Below are positions 1-12,500 of a DNA stretch of 64,000 nucleotides, in pieces. The stretch lies in assembly GCA_963966185.1 (NCBI GenBank), contig CAWZYM010000407.1:62001-126000 (forward strand), in the 5' to 3' direction. Source of the stretch: Rhabditoides inermis. Its lineage: Eukaryota > Nematoda > Chromadorea > Rhabditida > Rhabditidae. A program made the position numbers and the translations under genes. How positions within the stretch are numbered: the stretch's first letter is position 1; each line of letters opens with the position of its first letter. The notes under the pieces were generated by a model. That model was not told the origin of the DNA and did not search any database. It saw nothing but the letters and a program-made list of their open reading frames with translations.

Positions 1-40
1 ACATTAATAAAATAAATTAATAAATAATAACATATCTCAC

Positions 41-113
41 CTGATAGTTGACGCAGCTGGCGAGTGCCCACCACACACTCCACTTGATGACAAAGTGGGA
101 CGAGTAGATCGTT
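41..113 (-). CDS. SLC19-family transporter, exon 9 (partial gene)
   Basis: This 73-bp exon continues the transporter gene of 19308-21996 across a 19.2-kb intron. It is bounded by CAG on the 5' side and GTGAGA on the 3' side (reading leftwards). One base completes the lysine codon split at the end of exon 8, then 24 codons follow that include VIKWSVWWALASCVNYQ. That segment matches the SLC19 transmembrane region that follows the large cytoplasmic loop (the WSVWWAL...Q signature of reduced folate/thiamine carriers). Phase, order and family similarity all agree, so the call rests on sequence, although the joining RNA is not seen. The remaining C-terminal membrane segments must lie left of the window. 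Confidence 0.8.
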
Positions 114-195
114 CTGGAGAGAGGTGAAATCGATGAAATCAATAAAATGGATAAAAACAATTTCCACTTTCTCGACGTTTCTCAACTTTTTTTCG

Positions 196-274
196 TTTTC
201 ACTCCGTTACACTACGTGAAAACGACCGTTTTCACTCACCATCACCAAACGCGGGAAAGGGGAGGGACACAGCT
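196..274 (+). repeat. 79-bp dispersed repeat, copy 1
   Basis: Identical by eye to 1511-1589, same orientation. It contains a near-perfect 20-nt inverted repeat (GTGAAAACG/CCGTTTTCAC). No coding potential is seen. Origin unknown. Confidence 0.75.
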
Positions 275-1400
275 TTATTCCGGCGGTTGCATCACATATG
301 TACATGGTACATGGACATGAAACATGACGTCACTGGGAATAATGTGAGGTGGGAAGAGGGGGGAGAGGGAGGGGATCGCGCGAGATGTCCTCCTAGGCGA
401 GGTAGACGTCGTCCCGGCTGCACGAGGAAGATGGGGGATGGGAACGGAGAGGGGTGAAGACGTCTGCTGCACGCGATCCGCGCTTGAAGGCACCGGAGTG
501 ATCTAATGACTGAAAAAAGCTGAAATGGATGAATTAGGTTGCCGGTGATGACAGAAGCCTCGACGTGTCGAACGAGAAGATCCGAAGCGGTGAAGTATAG
601 ACACGATGTATGAAGTGAAGACGATGATTGATGTATAGGTAGTGCTAGTGAATATGACACTGTCCCGTCAGGGCATACGCGATCACAACCTACGAAGTCA
701 TGTCGCCGCTGACACAAGAAAAACATTAGCCTCACTATTGCTATAGTGGGCCCGCAGATGAGTGGAAGCAATCCTGAGCTGAGTGCGAGTCTATTATATA
801 ATTCACTTCTCTCGCGTACGTCTATATGCCCATGAACAATAGTACGATTACCGTAATACACTCTGGGTACTGGAGACGCATTTTGCATTCATCACCGTGT
901 ACTCCTATTGTAACACAGTGGTATTGTCAGGAGAAACACACGTGATACCGGCGCTTGAGTGGTGCGTGGGGCCGATGCTGGAGACACTGCGAACCTACGC
1001 TGAGAGACTGTATCCCGCGCCTCTACGCCTCCCCCTGCGAGGATTGAAGGGCAAAAACGGCGGCCCCTCGAGCCATACCGACGCGAAACGAGTAGGAGGC
1101 TTAACAACAATCTCGTTTCACTCCACATAAGAAGACGACTTTTGTCTCCACAGTGTTCGACCTGCAAAACCATATACCATGTTTTCTTCCTCATCGCCCT
1201 TCTTCCGTTGAATTCCGTCTCTCTCTCTCTCTATCCGTCATGTCTACTGCTTGACTCATCGCTGTCCCCGAGTCTGTCCGTGTGAAACTATTCGAATCAA
1301 CTCATAGACCAAAGTCGAGTGTATGTAGGCAAGCGCCGCCTTAGCACGAACCGCTGATAGAGGAGGGTGGGCGGAAGTAAAACGGCGGAGGGTGGGTGGG

Positions 1401-1512
1401 AACATAAAAGCCGTAGAATGGAGAGCCTTCCGCCTACGAAATACGAATTGTCCGAGCGGAGCGGTTCGCGTCGCGGTCAGATGGTGGCGCTGGAGCGCGA
1501 AAACGCCACATT
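1401..1512 (+). repeat. 112-bp dispersed repeat, copy 1
   Basis: Identical by eye to 18915-19026, same orientation. Its right end abuts (and shares 2 T with) the second 79-bp repeat at 1511-1589. The two copies now lie on either side of the LTR retrotransposon within one intron. Confidence 0.75.
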
Positions 1513-1589
1513 TTCACTCCGTTACACTACGTGAAAACGACCGTTTTCACTCACCATCACCAAACGCGGGAAAGGGGAGGGACACAGCT
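1511..1589 (+). repeat. 79-bp dispersed repeat, copy 2
   Basis: Second copy of the repeat at 196-274, directly adjoining the 112-bp repeat. The flanks of the two copies differ completely, so the repeat boundary is sharp. Confidence 0.75.
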
Positions 1590-2346
1590 AGAACAAGCAA
1601 AGATCGAAAGGAGAAGGCATAGCAGGAGCACTAGTAAAGAGTAAGATAATGTAGATCTTATCCCTCCGTGACACCCACCCGCTCCCTTGTCATATCTACC
1701 CTTAGAATTGCGTAGGGTCGCGTGCGCCGACTCATCCAAACCTTGCGTGATCACGCATTACCAACGCATTGATGACACACCAGTGGGCAGTAGCCAAAAC
1801 CTTTTCACAGTAATCTCAAAGAACCTGAGAGAAAACTGATAGCAAGTAACACTTAGGAGGTGCAGAGAGAGAGGATGCGAGCGACTCCTAACATAGAAAG
1901 ATTATCAAGAAACTAAAGTAAAACTGGCAATGCTACCATATGTACTGTACTGTACGTGTACAACCACCGCTCCCCTTGACCAACCAATTATTGCCGAACA
2001 AAACGTACACGGTACACGCGAATCTACAACATGTGTGTTAGGATACCCAGCATATACTCCAAACAACGCTCGACCAAAGAGTACTGCTATGATATATCAC
2101 CTCATATTACGTCACGCAGTATCACTGCTGGTCAACTGAATTCCGCCACCAAGTACGCATTCGGATAAAAAAAGTGAAAATCCCAGTAGCCACTTGCGCT
2201 TAGTATTCGTGGTGTATCAAAAGGCATGTAGCGGGAGTGAGTAATACACACATCACCTTAATCGCCTCCTCGCATCACATACCACGCAGCTACAAAACGG
2301 ATGGTTAAATAAGCGAGAGGGCGGGACCAGTGGTACGAATCGGATA

Positions 2347-4613
2347 CTGTCCCGATCACAAGCTTTGACCATTCGGCCGTGACGTCACGGCCCGGGCCGT
2401 GACATAGCGTGACATTGATTATATATCGTTATCTGATCAAACTAAAAATAAACCAATAACACCAATAAATTCAGCATGCATGATTTGCCCGGAATGCACA
2501 TTTCAATCTCATTTTCATCATTCAAATTGACACCCGGGTGTCCATGTGAGAAACACGATTCAGCTTGAAAAGAAGCCGCTGTGATTGAAGTCACATTGAG
2601 TATAGATAAACAAACTTCTGGATTTATACCTATCTATATATTGTTGATCTGTATACAAAATATCATAGTAAAGTTTATTTCATTCATCGAGATATTTCGA
2701 TGCAAAGTGGCTGTTTCAAATTGACATCTTTCGATCCGTACACTTTTCACTGCCTCAATGACGTCCGATCGAAATGGGAACTGCACCACTGAACAGCCCA
2801 TGTTTCACTCCATCTTATTATAATGTTGTTTCAGCATTTCGTTTTCATGATTTTCGCTATATTTCACACTCGAGTCTTGTTTCGAGAACCCGGTGCGAGA
2901 GGGGAGGGGGCGGGGCGTAGAGGAGTCGCGTCTCTCTGGCTGTGCCCTGCCACAGGCGGGCGAGACTGCGACGCGATAACATATCTGACTTCCCCACTTC
3001 AACTTCATGAATTCAAATTTTATCAATCTGAAATTGTTCTCAGTTTGTCACAAACATTTAGAGCTTCAAAAAGAGGTCTCATAAGAATATAAGCAACTAA
3101 CACCATGAAGTCCACGCTTTCAGACCAGTCTCGTTTGCGCACGGCGTTATTTGAGAAACCAGCTACGATTTTTGTTGCACTGTTTTTGTCTCGTTGAGAC
3201 AAGTAAAATGACATCTTATTTTTGAAATTTGGACCATTTTGAACACATCCAGGAATTGCCACCCGGACTAATTGCCAGTTAAAGATGAGTGAATGCGCAA
3301 ATCTACCTCCAACTCCCTCTTTTATGGCACTTTCCCTTTGGCAAAATGTCGAGTCTTGGCATCAAACCACGCCGCCACACAGTCACTCATCTTGAACTGG
3401 TACTAAGTCAGGGTGGCAATTCCTGGATGTGTTCAAAATGGTCCAAATTTCAAAAATAATATCTCATTTTACTTGTCTCAACGAGACAAAAACAGTGCAA
3501 TAAAAATCTTCGCTGATTTTTTAAACACGCCACCATGGTTTTGTGAGTACAGTGACCCATGTGAGGGCGGAGCGAAGGGAGGCATGACGTGGCTTGATGC
3601 CAAGACTCGACATTTTGCCAAAGGGAAAGTGCCATAAAAGAGGGAGTTGGAGGTAGATTTGCGCATTCACTCATCTTTAACTGGCAATTAGTCCGGGTGG
3701 CAATTCCTGGATGTGTTCAAAATGGTCCAAATTTCAAAAATAAGATGTCATTTTACTTGTCTCAACGAGACAAAAAACAGTGCAACAAAAATCGTAGCTG
3801 GTTTCTCAAATAACGCCGTGCGCAAACGAGACTGGTCTGAAAGCGTGGACTTCATGGTGTTAGTTGCTTATATTCTTATGAGACCTCTTTTTGAAGCTCT
3901 AAATGTTTGTGACAAACTGAGAACAATTTCAGATTGATAAAATTTGAATTCATGAAGTTGAAGTGGGGAAGTCAGATATGTTATCGCGTCGCAGTCTCGC
4001 CCGCCTGTGGCAGGGCACAGCCAGAGAGACGCGACTCCTCTACGCCCCGCCCCCTCCCCTCTCGCACCGGGTTCTCGAAACAAGACTCGAGTGTGAAATA
4101 TAGCGAAAATCATGAAAACGAAATGCTGAAACAACATTATAATAAGATGGAGTGAAACATGGGCTGTTCAGTGGTGCAGTTCCCATTTCGATCGGACGTC
4201 ATTGAGGCAGTGAAAAGTGTACGGATCGAAAGATGTCAATTTGAAACAGCCACTTTGCATCGAAATATCTCGATGAATGAAATAAACTTTACTATGATAT
4301 TTTGTATACAGATCAACAATATATAAATAGGTATAAATCCAGAAGTTTGTTTATCTATACTCAATGTGACTTCAATCACAGCGGCTTCTTTTCATGCTGA
4401 ATCGTGTTTCTCACATGGACACCCGGGTGTCAATTTGAATGATGAAAATGAGATTGAAATGTGCATTCCGGGCAAATCATGCATGCTGAATTTATTGGTG
4501 TTATTGGTTTATTTTTAGTTTTATCAGATAACGATATATAATCAATGTCACGCTATGTCACGGCCCGGGCCGTGACGTCACGGCCGAATGGTCAAAGCTT
4601 GTGATCGGGACAG
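2347..4613. mobile_element. Foldback element with about 1-kb inverted arms
   Basis: Left arm 2347 to about 3365 and right arm about 3595 to 4613 are almost perfect inverted copies about a centre near 3480. The outer ends read CTGTCCCGATCAC and its complement. The element is flanked by TA on both sides; wider flanks share AATCG(G)AT, so the true target duplication may be longer. The loop (about 3366-3594) holds an extra partial copy of arm sequence (the TGGCAATTCCTGGATG motif recurs). The open frames of 73-89 codons in the arms are mirror images of each other and resemble no protein, so no transposase is present. Part of the arm (about 2890-3000) recurs in the foldback element at 51854-55610, so the two are related. 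It is a non-autonomous DNA transposon. Confidence 0.8.
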
Positions 4614-5139
4614 TAATCGATAATCAGCTGTAAGCAATAAGCACCGTCCATAGAGCTCAAGAAAACATCAAATCCTAAATCGTAGATGCACGTAACGATA
4701 CGTTGAATTCAAACAGCAATATTCCCGCCATACTTGTCCTGTGGCTGGCCCGTCGAACTGCTTCCACTGCTACCCAGATGAGGCCAAAACGCGCGCCCTC
4801 CATGCACTCTATCAAAACTGACCAGCTAGTCAGTATATTCCCAAAACATGTGCCGGTGCCTGTCACGATGTTGACGGAAAACGCATATCAGTAGCGCACC
4901 TCACATCTCACATGCGTAATTTGTAGCGCTATGAACTTGAGACAGTAGTGTGTATGAGGTTCGTCATGGAAGTACTTACAAAAACCGGACAGAAAAGCAT
5001 GTATAAACAAGGATACTGTTACCATCAGCACCTTATCCTCCTGCTGCGAAGACTTGGGGAGCGGTATTGTGCCAACTGCCAATTTCGGACTAGTCTCCAG
5101 CCCAAAAGTCTGTCATTGTAAATTGTTCCATATCACATT

Positions 5140-5430
5140 CGGCTCACGGGACTGGGGAAAAACATTTCCCATACATCGCCGGCTCACGAGCCATCCCAGG
5201 GAAGCTGTTCCCACATGTCGCCGGCTCAAGAGCCATACCGGGGAAACTGTTCCCATCCATCTCCGGCTCAAGAGCCATACCAGGGAAGCTGTTCCCTATC
5301 ACATTCGGCTCAGAAGCCATCCGGGGAAACTGTTCCCATCCATCGCCGGCTCAAGAGCCATACCAGGGAAGCTGTTCCCAATCACAGCCGGCTCAGGAGC
5401 CATCCGGGGAAACTGTTCCCGATTCCTACT
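5140..5430 (+). repeat. Minisatellite, unit about 42 bp
   Basis: Roughly six imperfect tandem units, each containing GCCGGCTCAAGAGCC and GGGAARCTGTTCCC, both of which are short palindromes. Translation gives open frames only because the unit length is near a multiple of three. I treat it as non-coding. Confidence 0.7.
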
Positions 5431-6039
5431 CAAGAGCCCACACGTAGAGTCAAAACTCCCTCTTGCGATCGCTCGCCGCTCTGGGGTTAGCCTCGTCCAC
5501 CAACTCGCATGGTCGGTGGTCAGTCATAGCCTAAAGAACTTACCATACACGAAACAAACTGAAAAATGACGAACGCCTATTCCATGAGACAAACGCGACA
5601 CCGACACTCCGACTCCGAAGCAACAACCACATGCCAAAATAATCGAGAAGCATTCATTCCTTTCTTTTCTCTGCCAGCGTGCGGTCGCGTGCCTTCCCCT
5701 GTTATTCCCCCGACCCCTGAACAATGCTGTGCGGCGGAGGACACTAACTGAACTGGTATTCGCTTTTGCTACTCTCTACATCTACGGCATTGAGACTGGA
5801 GAGGAATCCTCGAAGACGATGAAACTCTCGGAGACGTCTCTTCGCGATCGATCGTTGAAGCACGGATCTACCGCCGCCGAGATCGAAACTTCCCCAGAAG
5901 CCGCAAGCAGGGGATGACATGCACCACCAATAGCACGTACGCATCCTCGGGACTACCGAAATCCTTGTTATTGGGACTCGCAGTAGGCGTTGCATTACTG
6001 TATTTTACCGTAACCTTGCCGTAATTTACATAATTGTAC

Positions 6040-6388
6040 TGTGAGGGGTCAGACAGCATAGCTGGCTGGCTCCGCCCCCTCCTCGCTTGTCGCTGCGCTA
6101 TGGAGACCTGGAGAGCGGTCGGTTCTCTCTGGGACCGCTCTCCCCTCTCTTTGTCTAATAAACCCTTCTCTCTTATCTAGTGTCTTGGGTATTGTGAGTG
6201 GGAGTGAGTTGGACCGTAGTGCAGTGGGCCTGCCGAGCCGTGGCATATGAGCACGGCTCTGCCCGGTATAGGTTGGATTGGGAGGCTAGAGGGTGGATGT
6301 GAGTGGGGTAAGCTCCAAGGATAAGGGAGAGGTCTTATCCCCACTGTAACCTAGGTCTCTTGGTATGTCTAGAACCTAGCACATTACA
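6040..6388 (+). repeat. 5' LTR of the gag-env-like-pol element
   Basis: 349 bp, TGTGAGGGG...CATTACA. It contains an AATAAA signal at 6157-6162. The identical copy is at 18035-18383. I did not identify a convincing TATA box. Confidence 0.95.
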
Positions 6389-9300
6389 TTGGAGTGTCCC
6401 GTGTCGATTTTTGTAACTTTTATAATTCTCCCGTCGCACGGACACGAGGCTCTGATAGCTTATCTCACAAGATATGGATAGATATTATAAATCTATTGTC
6501 ATCCTCGCCCCATGTCGTTGCGTTTATTTATTGTTTTCTGCAATATTATATTCGCGCGATTTCGAACAGTAGTCCACTCTTTGCTATACCGCTACCGCTA
6601 CACCACATATTTCGGACGTTTCGTTTTGTTGATACGCGTTTTCGTGCCAACTCGCGTTGATTCACTCGCTGATCGTATAATTCACCCCACTCCACGCCTC
6701 GCCCCCTTTCATCGTCTCCACCCTGCTCGTATCCGCACCACCCCTCGTCGACGGCTGATCACCGATCGTCCAGGTTTCGTGAGTTGCGTTTCTTTCAAGT
6801 AATCACTGCCGCGGTAGTAAACCGGCAGGCGAGCAGCCATTGAGAATATTGAGGTGTAAGGCCGGTAACATACAAAATGGCTGGAATCGCATAGCGGTAA
6901 GTCCCATTAACCCCGGGGATTTCAGTACAGTGTGTGTCTACTGAAGACAGTGAATCTTCACAGCAGGCAGTGTCTGTGCAGTGAAACTGTTCCATTTTCT
7001 TGTTCGCACTAAACATACATGTTTTCTCACTCACATTGCCACAGAGTGATCTAACAGGTAAGTGCACACCCGTATTCTAACAACTAGAACCTTTGTGTGG
7101 TCTCATCGCATGTTCCTGCAGCGGCTCGCGGTCCAATGCGCTTGCCATGCATGAATGATTGCACGTGCCGCTCTTCATGCACTGTCATACATGGGATGAC
7201 ACACACACGGGGCACTGTTTGTTGGCCGGACGCTTGGTTCAGAGACTCGCTGAGACGCGGGGAGTGATTGCCGGGGTGAACACTCCTGTATCCATTTCAG
7301 TGTCTAGGCGTTAGTTTACGGTCTCCGAGGGTTCTGTCGCTCACTCTCTGCTGCAGCTGCTGTTTCTCTGAGGCACACGAGAGGAGCGGTGAGAGTGAGA
7401 TTACGGTAGGACCAGTCGGTAGTTTCTCGGGTATTACAGTAGAAAGTCCATTAGGCACCAGATTTGAATGCACCGAGCCTCGTTGACCCAGGCCATTAAT
7501 CAGAACTGTCAAGAGTGGTTGGCGTCGCTCACAGACAATAGCCAGCCGCCACCGTGGACAGGGTCAGCGGCGGCGTTGTTACACCGCACCCTACACTGCC
7601 AGTGCTCGAGATGAGACACCATTCGAGTACTGTGCAGCCGCCGGAGCAGCCGCTACCTGCAGGAAGTTTACCTCTTCTATCACTTTCGTACTGTAACTTG
7701 TATCACTTTCACATGTTTCCTTCTCTAATTTCACATTTCTCTCTCCATCACTCTCATACAATCCACACAACAGTAGAATAACAGTAGCACACAAAATACA
7801 GTAGAGTACTAGTAACATAACACAACCGCACCCCACTTCTGCCCAATACTGTTCACTACAGCCCGCCTCGTTCAGCTACGGGAGTGACTGAGTGCACCGA
7901 CGAGACCGCGCTGTTCAACCGCGCCTCTGTGTCTCCGCCTCGGCCCTTCCCTTGCCGACAGGACGGCAGGCTGTCTTTCTCACCTACCACCAGTAGCTCC
8001 CACTCAGTGTTTCTTGTTGCAGTTCACCTCTCTACGGTCTACCTGCTGGCGGAGCCGCTGCCGAGTACACCGACTGCGCACCGACCACCTCGTGCCGCCG
8101 TCGTACCCTCGGCTGCAGGTCTCATCCCGACAGCAGGTCAGGTCCGCAGTTCTCATTCTCCTATTTCCGTAGACTAGGACAGTTGCTGGATCTAACGCGC
8201 ACGCTCTCTTTCTTTCTTTCTCACTCTTTTCTCTATACATACATACATATTCACAAATACACTCGCGCCACAATTCATTCCGCCACAATTCATTCTCGCC
8301 GCCATTCTCACTCATTGCAAACGCCTCATCACAACCTCATTTCCTATCCAACCTCCACGCCGCATTTTAATCAATAAATCAATACTTTTCGCGCTACCCC
8401 TCCACAACACCTATTCAAAATACTCATTCAAAACTCCAAATTCCTTCAAACCACATAAACTTATTCGCGCACAATCTTATCACCAAGTGAGTGCTGCACC
8501 TACTTTACACCATTCACCTCTCTCTAATCACTCTAGCGGATCTCGATTAGCGTATCGATTGCGTAATTGTCTCAGGCGCACTGCTTGCAGAGCATCTGTT
8601 CACAGTTGTACACTTGGTGCGCTAGTCCGAATTCGCTGTCTTTCTCAATCCGAGTACAAAAAACAACGTACTCAGACCAAAACAAATCTACACACACAAC
8701 ACATAAACTCTCACACTCTCAAATCCTAGTGCGCCAGATCCTGCAACTGTCACCCACCGTAATTCTGTCCAGAACGTAGTCATATTAGGTTTAACTAAGA
8801 TTACGGTGGTTTCTTTTCAATTTGTGGTATATTACTGCAACCTTCTCACTATAGGAACCGTAGATTTTCATTGTTTGAGTACCAGTAGATAAGTGGTAAA
8901 CGTAATCAGTTCCAGCTTACAGCTCTTCTCAAGGAGGGAGTGTGTTTTGTTACTCTCTCTCTCTCTCTCTCTCTCCCTCCCTCCCTCCCTCCCTCCCTCC
9001 CTCTCTCGTCTGCCGAATTTCTGCCGCTCTTGTCCCCCTTTTCATCGTTCGGTCCGCCAACTTCTTGTCCGCCCACGGTCACCGCCTAATAGTCGTCACT
9101 CCTCGCTGTCGAAAGTGTCGATTGCTTCGGTGTTCCTCCACGTCAGCCGTCGTCTGTGTTCTCGCGTACAGTCGTCGGGTAGTCGCCGCCCACCATACCT
9201 CGCCCTTTTCTCTTCTTTTTCTCTTTTTCATCCATCCCTCTCTTTCACTCTATTATTAACGCCAATAACACTAGTATTACTAACATATAATTTTCCACGT

Positions 9301-9527
9301 TGTTGATTCGCTCCACCAACGCCGTCGCCGCATCTACGCCGTTGTGGTTCAAATATATATCCTGTATTTCTTCCAAATCTTCTCCTTTTCAGTTAGTAAG
9401 CATCGTAGGCTACTCTACTCTTTCTTGAAACAGCGACAACGACGACGGACTGAGACGACCAGGAACCCAGGACCCAAGCACACTGACTCCGAGAAGACCG
9501 ACAACCAGGTCGAGAGCAGCAGCTCTG
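6389..9527 (+). other. Long leader of the retroelement
   Basis: About 3.1 kb between 5' LTR and gag with no recognisable coding domain, many short upstream ATGs and a TC/CCCT simple repeat at 8957-9004. A good nematode-type acceptor (CTTTTCAG, ending 9392) lies 135 nt upstream of the gag ATG. The leader may therefore be spliced out, which would remove the upstream ATGs. The second LTR element also has a leader of about 3.3 kb. Confidence 0.6.
6390..6407 (+). promoter_or_regulatory. Primer-binding site
   Basis: Begins TGG one base after the LTR end (TGGAGTGTCCCGTGTCGA), the expected complement of a tRNA 3' CCA end. The tRNA is not identified. The second LTR element (25207-30831) starts its own site with the same TGGAG at the same spacing. 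Confidence 0.65.
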
Positions 9528-12500
9528 ATGAGCGGCTCGGAGACGATTCGGCCGGCGGCGAGAGGCACCCGCGTCGCCGACCTGCGGTTGATCGCCGAGG
9601 CGATAGCCAAGGCAGGTGCCCAGAGCGCGGCTACGGAGATGGCTCTGAAGAGGCTGCCCACCTACTCCGGAGAGGACAGTGAATCATTCGCCGCTTTTGT
9701 GCGCTCATTCAATGCAGTGATGCGCTCGAGCGGGGGTGATGAGGATATGGCCCTCGAGCTCTTGCCCCTTCGTCTCGAGGGATATGCCAAGATAGTGTAC
9801 TCGCAGCTTGACGACTCCAACAAGACCTCCTGGAACGACGCTCTGTCAGCCCTCCGTGCCGGCATGGGTCCGTTGAAGTTCGCCGAATCCGCACGCCGCA
9901 CTCTGGAGAAAGCCAAGCAGAAAGAAAACGAGCGAGTGCTTGTCTTTGCCCGACGCATCGAAGACCTGGGAGAGGACGCTTACCCGGCGGGTACAGCGCG
10001 CACCGATGCCGTCGCCAGAGCCCTTCGGAACGGTGTCCGCAAGGACCTCCGCCGCACCGTCCTCCGGATGGACGAGACCGCCTCCTTGTCGGACATGCTT
10101 CAGCGACTCACGCGAGAGGAGGACATTCTCTTACAAATGAGAGAGGAGGATGACAAGCTGGAGAAGCTTGCCGAGAAGTTGGACAAGCTTCTGGACAAGA
10201 AGGAGCAGGAGGACAGAGAGGAGAAAGAAGAGCCGACGGTTCAGGCTGTGTACACCCAGCCTCCGCCGACCAACAACGGCAATCCCAAGAAGTTCAGACG
10301 GTTCAATCAGCAAAACCAAGGGAGAAATGGATGGAACGCGCGTCAGGAGCAGTGGATCCCGCAGCAACCACAGCAGCAGTTCGCGCATCCGCCCCAGTAC
10401 CCCGGAAACTGGAACCCCGCCCCGCAGCAGCAAAACTGGCAGGCTCCTTGGCAGGAGAGCCAGCCTGTTCAGCAGCAGTTCGGCGGAGCCCAGCATGGTC
10501 AGCAAGTTGGCCAGCCACACCTGCAGGAGACATGGCAGCTGAACCAGCAGCCACGTCAGCAGCAGCAGCAGCAGTCTTCACAGCAGCAGTGGTCTCATCC
10601 GCCGCACGGCCAGTGGCAGCAGCATACCGGACAAGGCCAGTCCAACGTGCAGCAGCCGCAGCAGTGGAACAGAACCAATGGACAAGGGAGGAACCGTCGC
10701 TTCAACAATGGAACCGCAGCGAGCATCAACATGATTACACTAGTGAGCCTTTGTCTCCTGGCGATACCGTTCGCTTCCGCCCAGACAGCAGGCAGCAGGC
10801 CACTCGAGATGAGGAGACAATTCACCTACCCGAACGGAACGGTTGTGGACCTCGACTCGCCTACATCAGCCCCACTCCCAACCCCCGCACCCAGGACGAC
10901 GCCCACGTTTCCGCCACCGACTCAACCACCAACTACTCGGTCGCCGACGACCCGCTCGCCCACGACCCGTCCACCGACCACCCGTCCACCGACTACCCGT
11001 TCGCCCACGACTCACCTACCGCCGACTACGCCGCCGCCAACCCACCCGCCGTCTACAAGAGCCCCACCCGCATCGGCTCGCCAAATGACAGCCCACCCGA
11101 CGCCGCCGCCCACTCAGCACACCAGCAGCCCCTCCACGAGAAGAGAGGTTCCACCTGACAACAAGTACTATCGTTGCTCAGGCGGAACCGGCAGTTTTCT
11201 CTACAAACTGCCAGAGCCCTTCTCTCGCTGTGACTCAGTTATAGAGCGGGATGTGCGTGCCGTGAACGCGTCACTCTTTTTGGAGCAGCCAGTGGTGAGG
11301 CGTGCGCCGGCGTCGTCGTGCACTCGCCAACGGAGAATAGTGTGCGGATCTCATTTCTTCTGGACTACACTGACCATCCTTCGTGACAGCCTGGAGCTGA
11401 AGGCAACGTCCGCCAGCGAGTGCAAGGAGATGGCAAGGACCAAGAGACTCGGACCAGTGCCGCTTTATCCTGTCGTGGAGGGCCTTTACCATAGCCGCCT
11501 GCCTTTCTATTTCACGCCCAAGGTTTTTGGAGAGTCCTGCGAAACATTCGACAACTTCATACTGAGGGAAGGAGAAGTTCAAGAAACTGGCACGCTGCTC
11601 ACATCCGATCTGGGAGACATCTCGGACTGCTCCTTCGACACGGAGTCGTGTGAGAGCGATTCTACGATGACCGTCTGGAAGGCAGATTCTCCGAGGAGCA
11701 CCGTATGCCCGTACACCCTTGATCGACACGTCGAAGCCCTTGCCACCCAAGACGGACTACTCATCCAGAGCGAGGACACGTTTCTGCCCTGGAACTCAGC
11801 GTTTCCTGTGTTCCACGAATGCATCGGCTCCGGCTATGCGAGCAACGGATACATCGTTGTCATAGGCGGACACGTCAGTGATCTCCTAAACCGATCGGAC
11901 CGGAGAAACCTACGCGTTGCCAGGATGGCAGGAAACGACGGAATTGTTGTACAGTCGCCGGAAGCCCGTTCCAAATTGTGGGAGGTATTGGAGCGTTTCT
12001 GGAGGAGAGTCTACCCCGACGAGCCCGTCACCACAATGGCCATCGACGAAACACTACGGAGAGCAGCGACCATATGGGACAACGACCACAGGATCAAGCG
12101 CGAGATTGGAGAGGAGCTCCTTGGAGCAGTCAACTACGTCGCGTCTGAGTTTTCTACACAACTCAGATCCCTCGCAGCAGCTACACAGCAACGGCTGTGC
12201 CGTCTGGAGCAACGGAACGCCCTCGTGATCCGCGGTCTCGCCCGCCTAGATCCGACCGCTGCCGCCCAGCTGGCCCTTCAGAGGGAGGATGTGTCAGCAG
12301 TCTTCGAGGGAGAGGTGTTGAGAGTGACGCCATGCAAGAGCGTCACGGTCACACCCATCGCCGGCCTCAACTGCTTCATCGACACGCCGGTGATGATCAA
12401 CAACGACCGATTCTTCGTGCGAGCAGGGAGCAAGATTCTCGAAGAGCACAGCTCGCCAGCGGTTTGCAGCCCGAACACGGCCGTGTTCAAGTCCGGAGGC

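Noticed and set aside
2805..4155. Open frames of 73-89 codons repeated on opposite strands
   Set aside because: They are mirror copies within the arms of a foldback element, with no transposase motif; not genes.
5140..5430. CRISPR-like array
   Set aside because: Units are contiguous imperfect tandem copies without unique spacers, in a eukaryotic intron.
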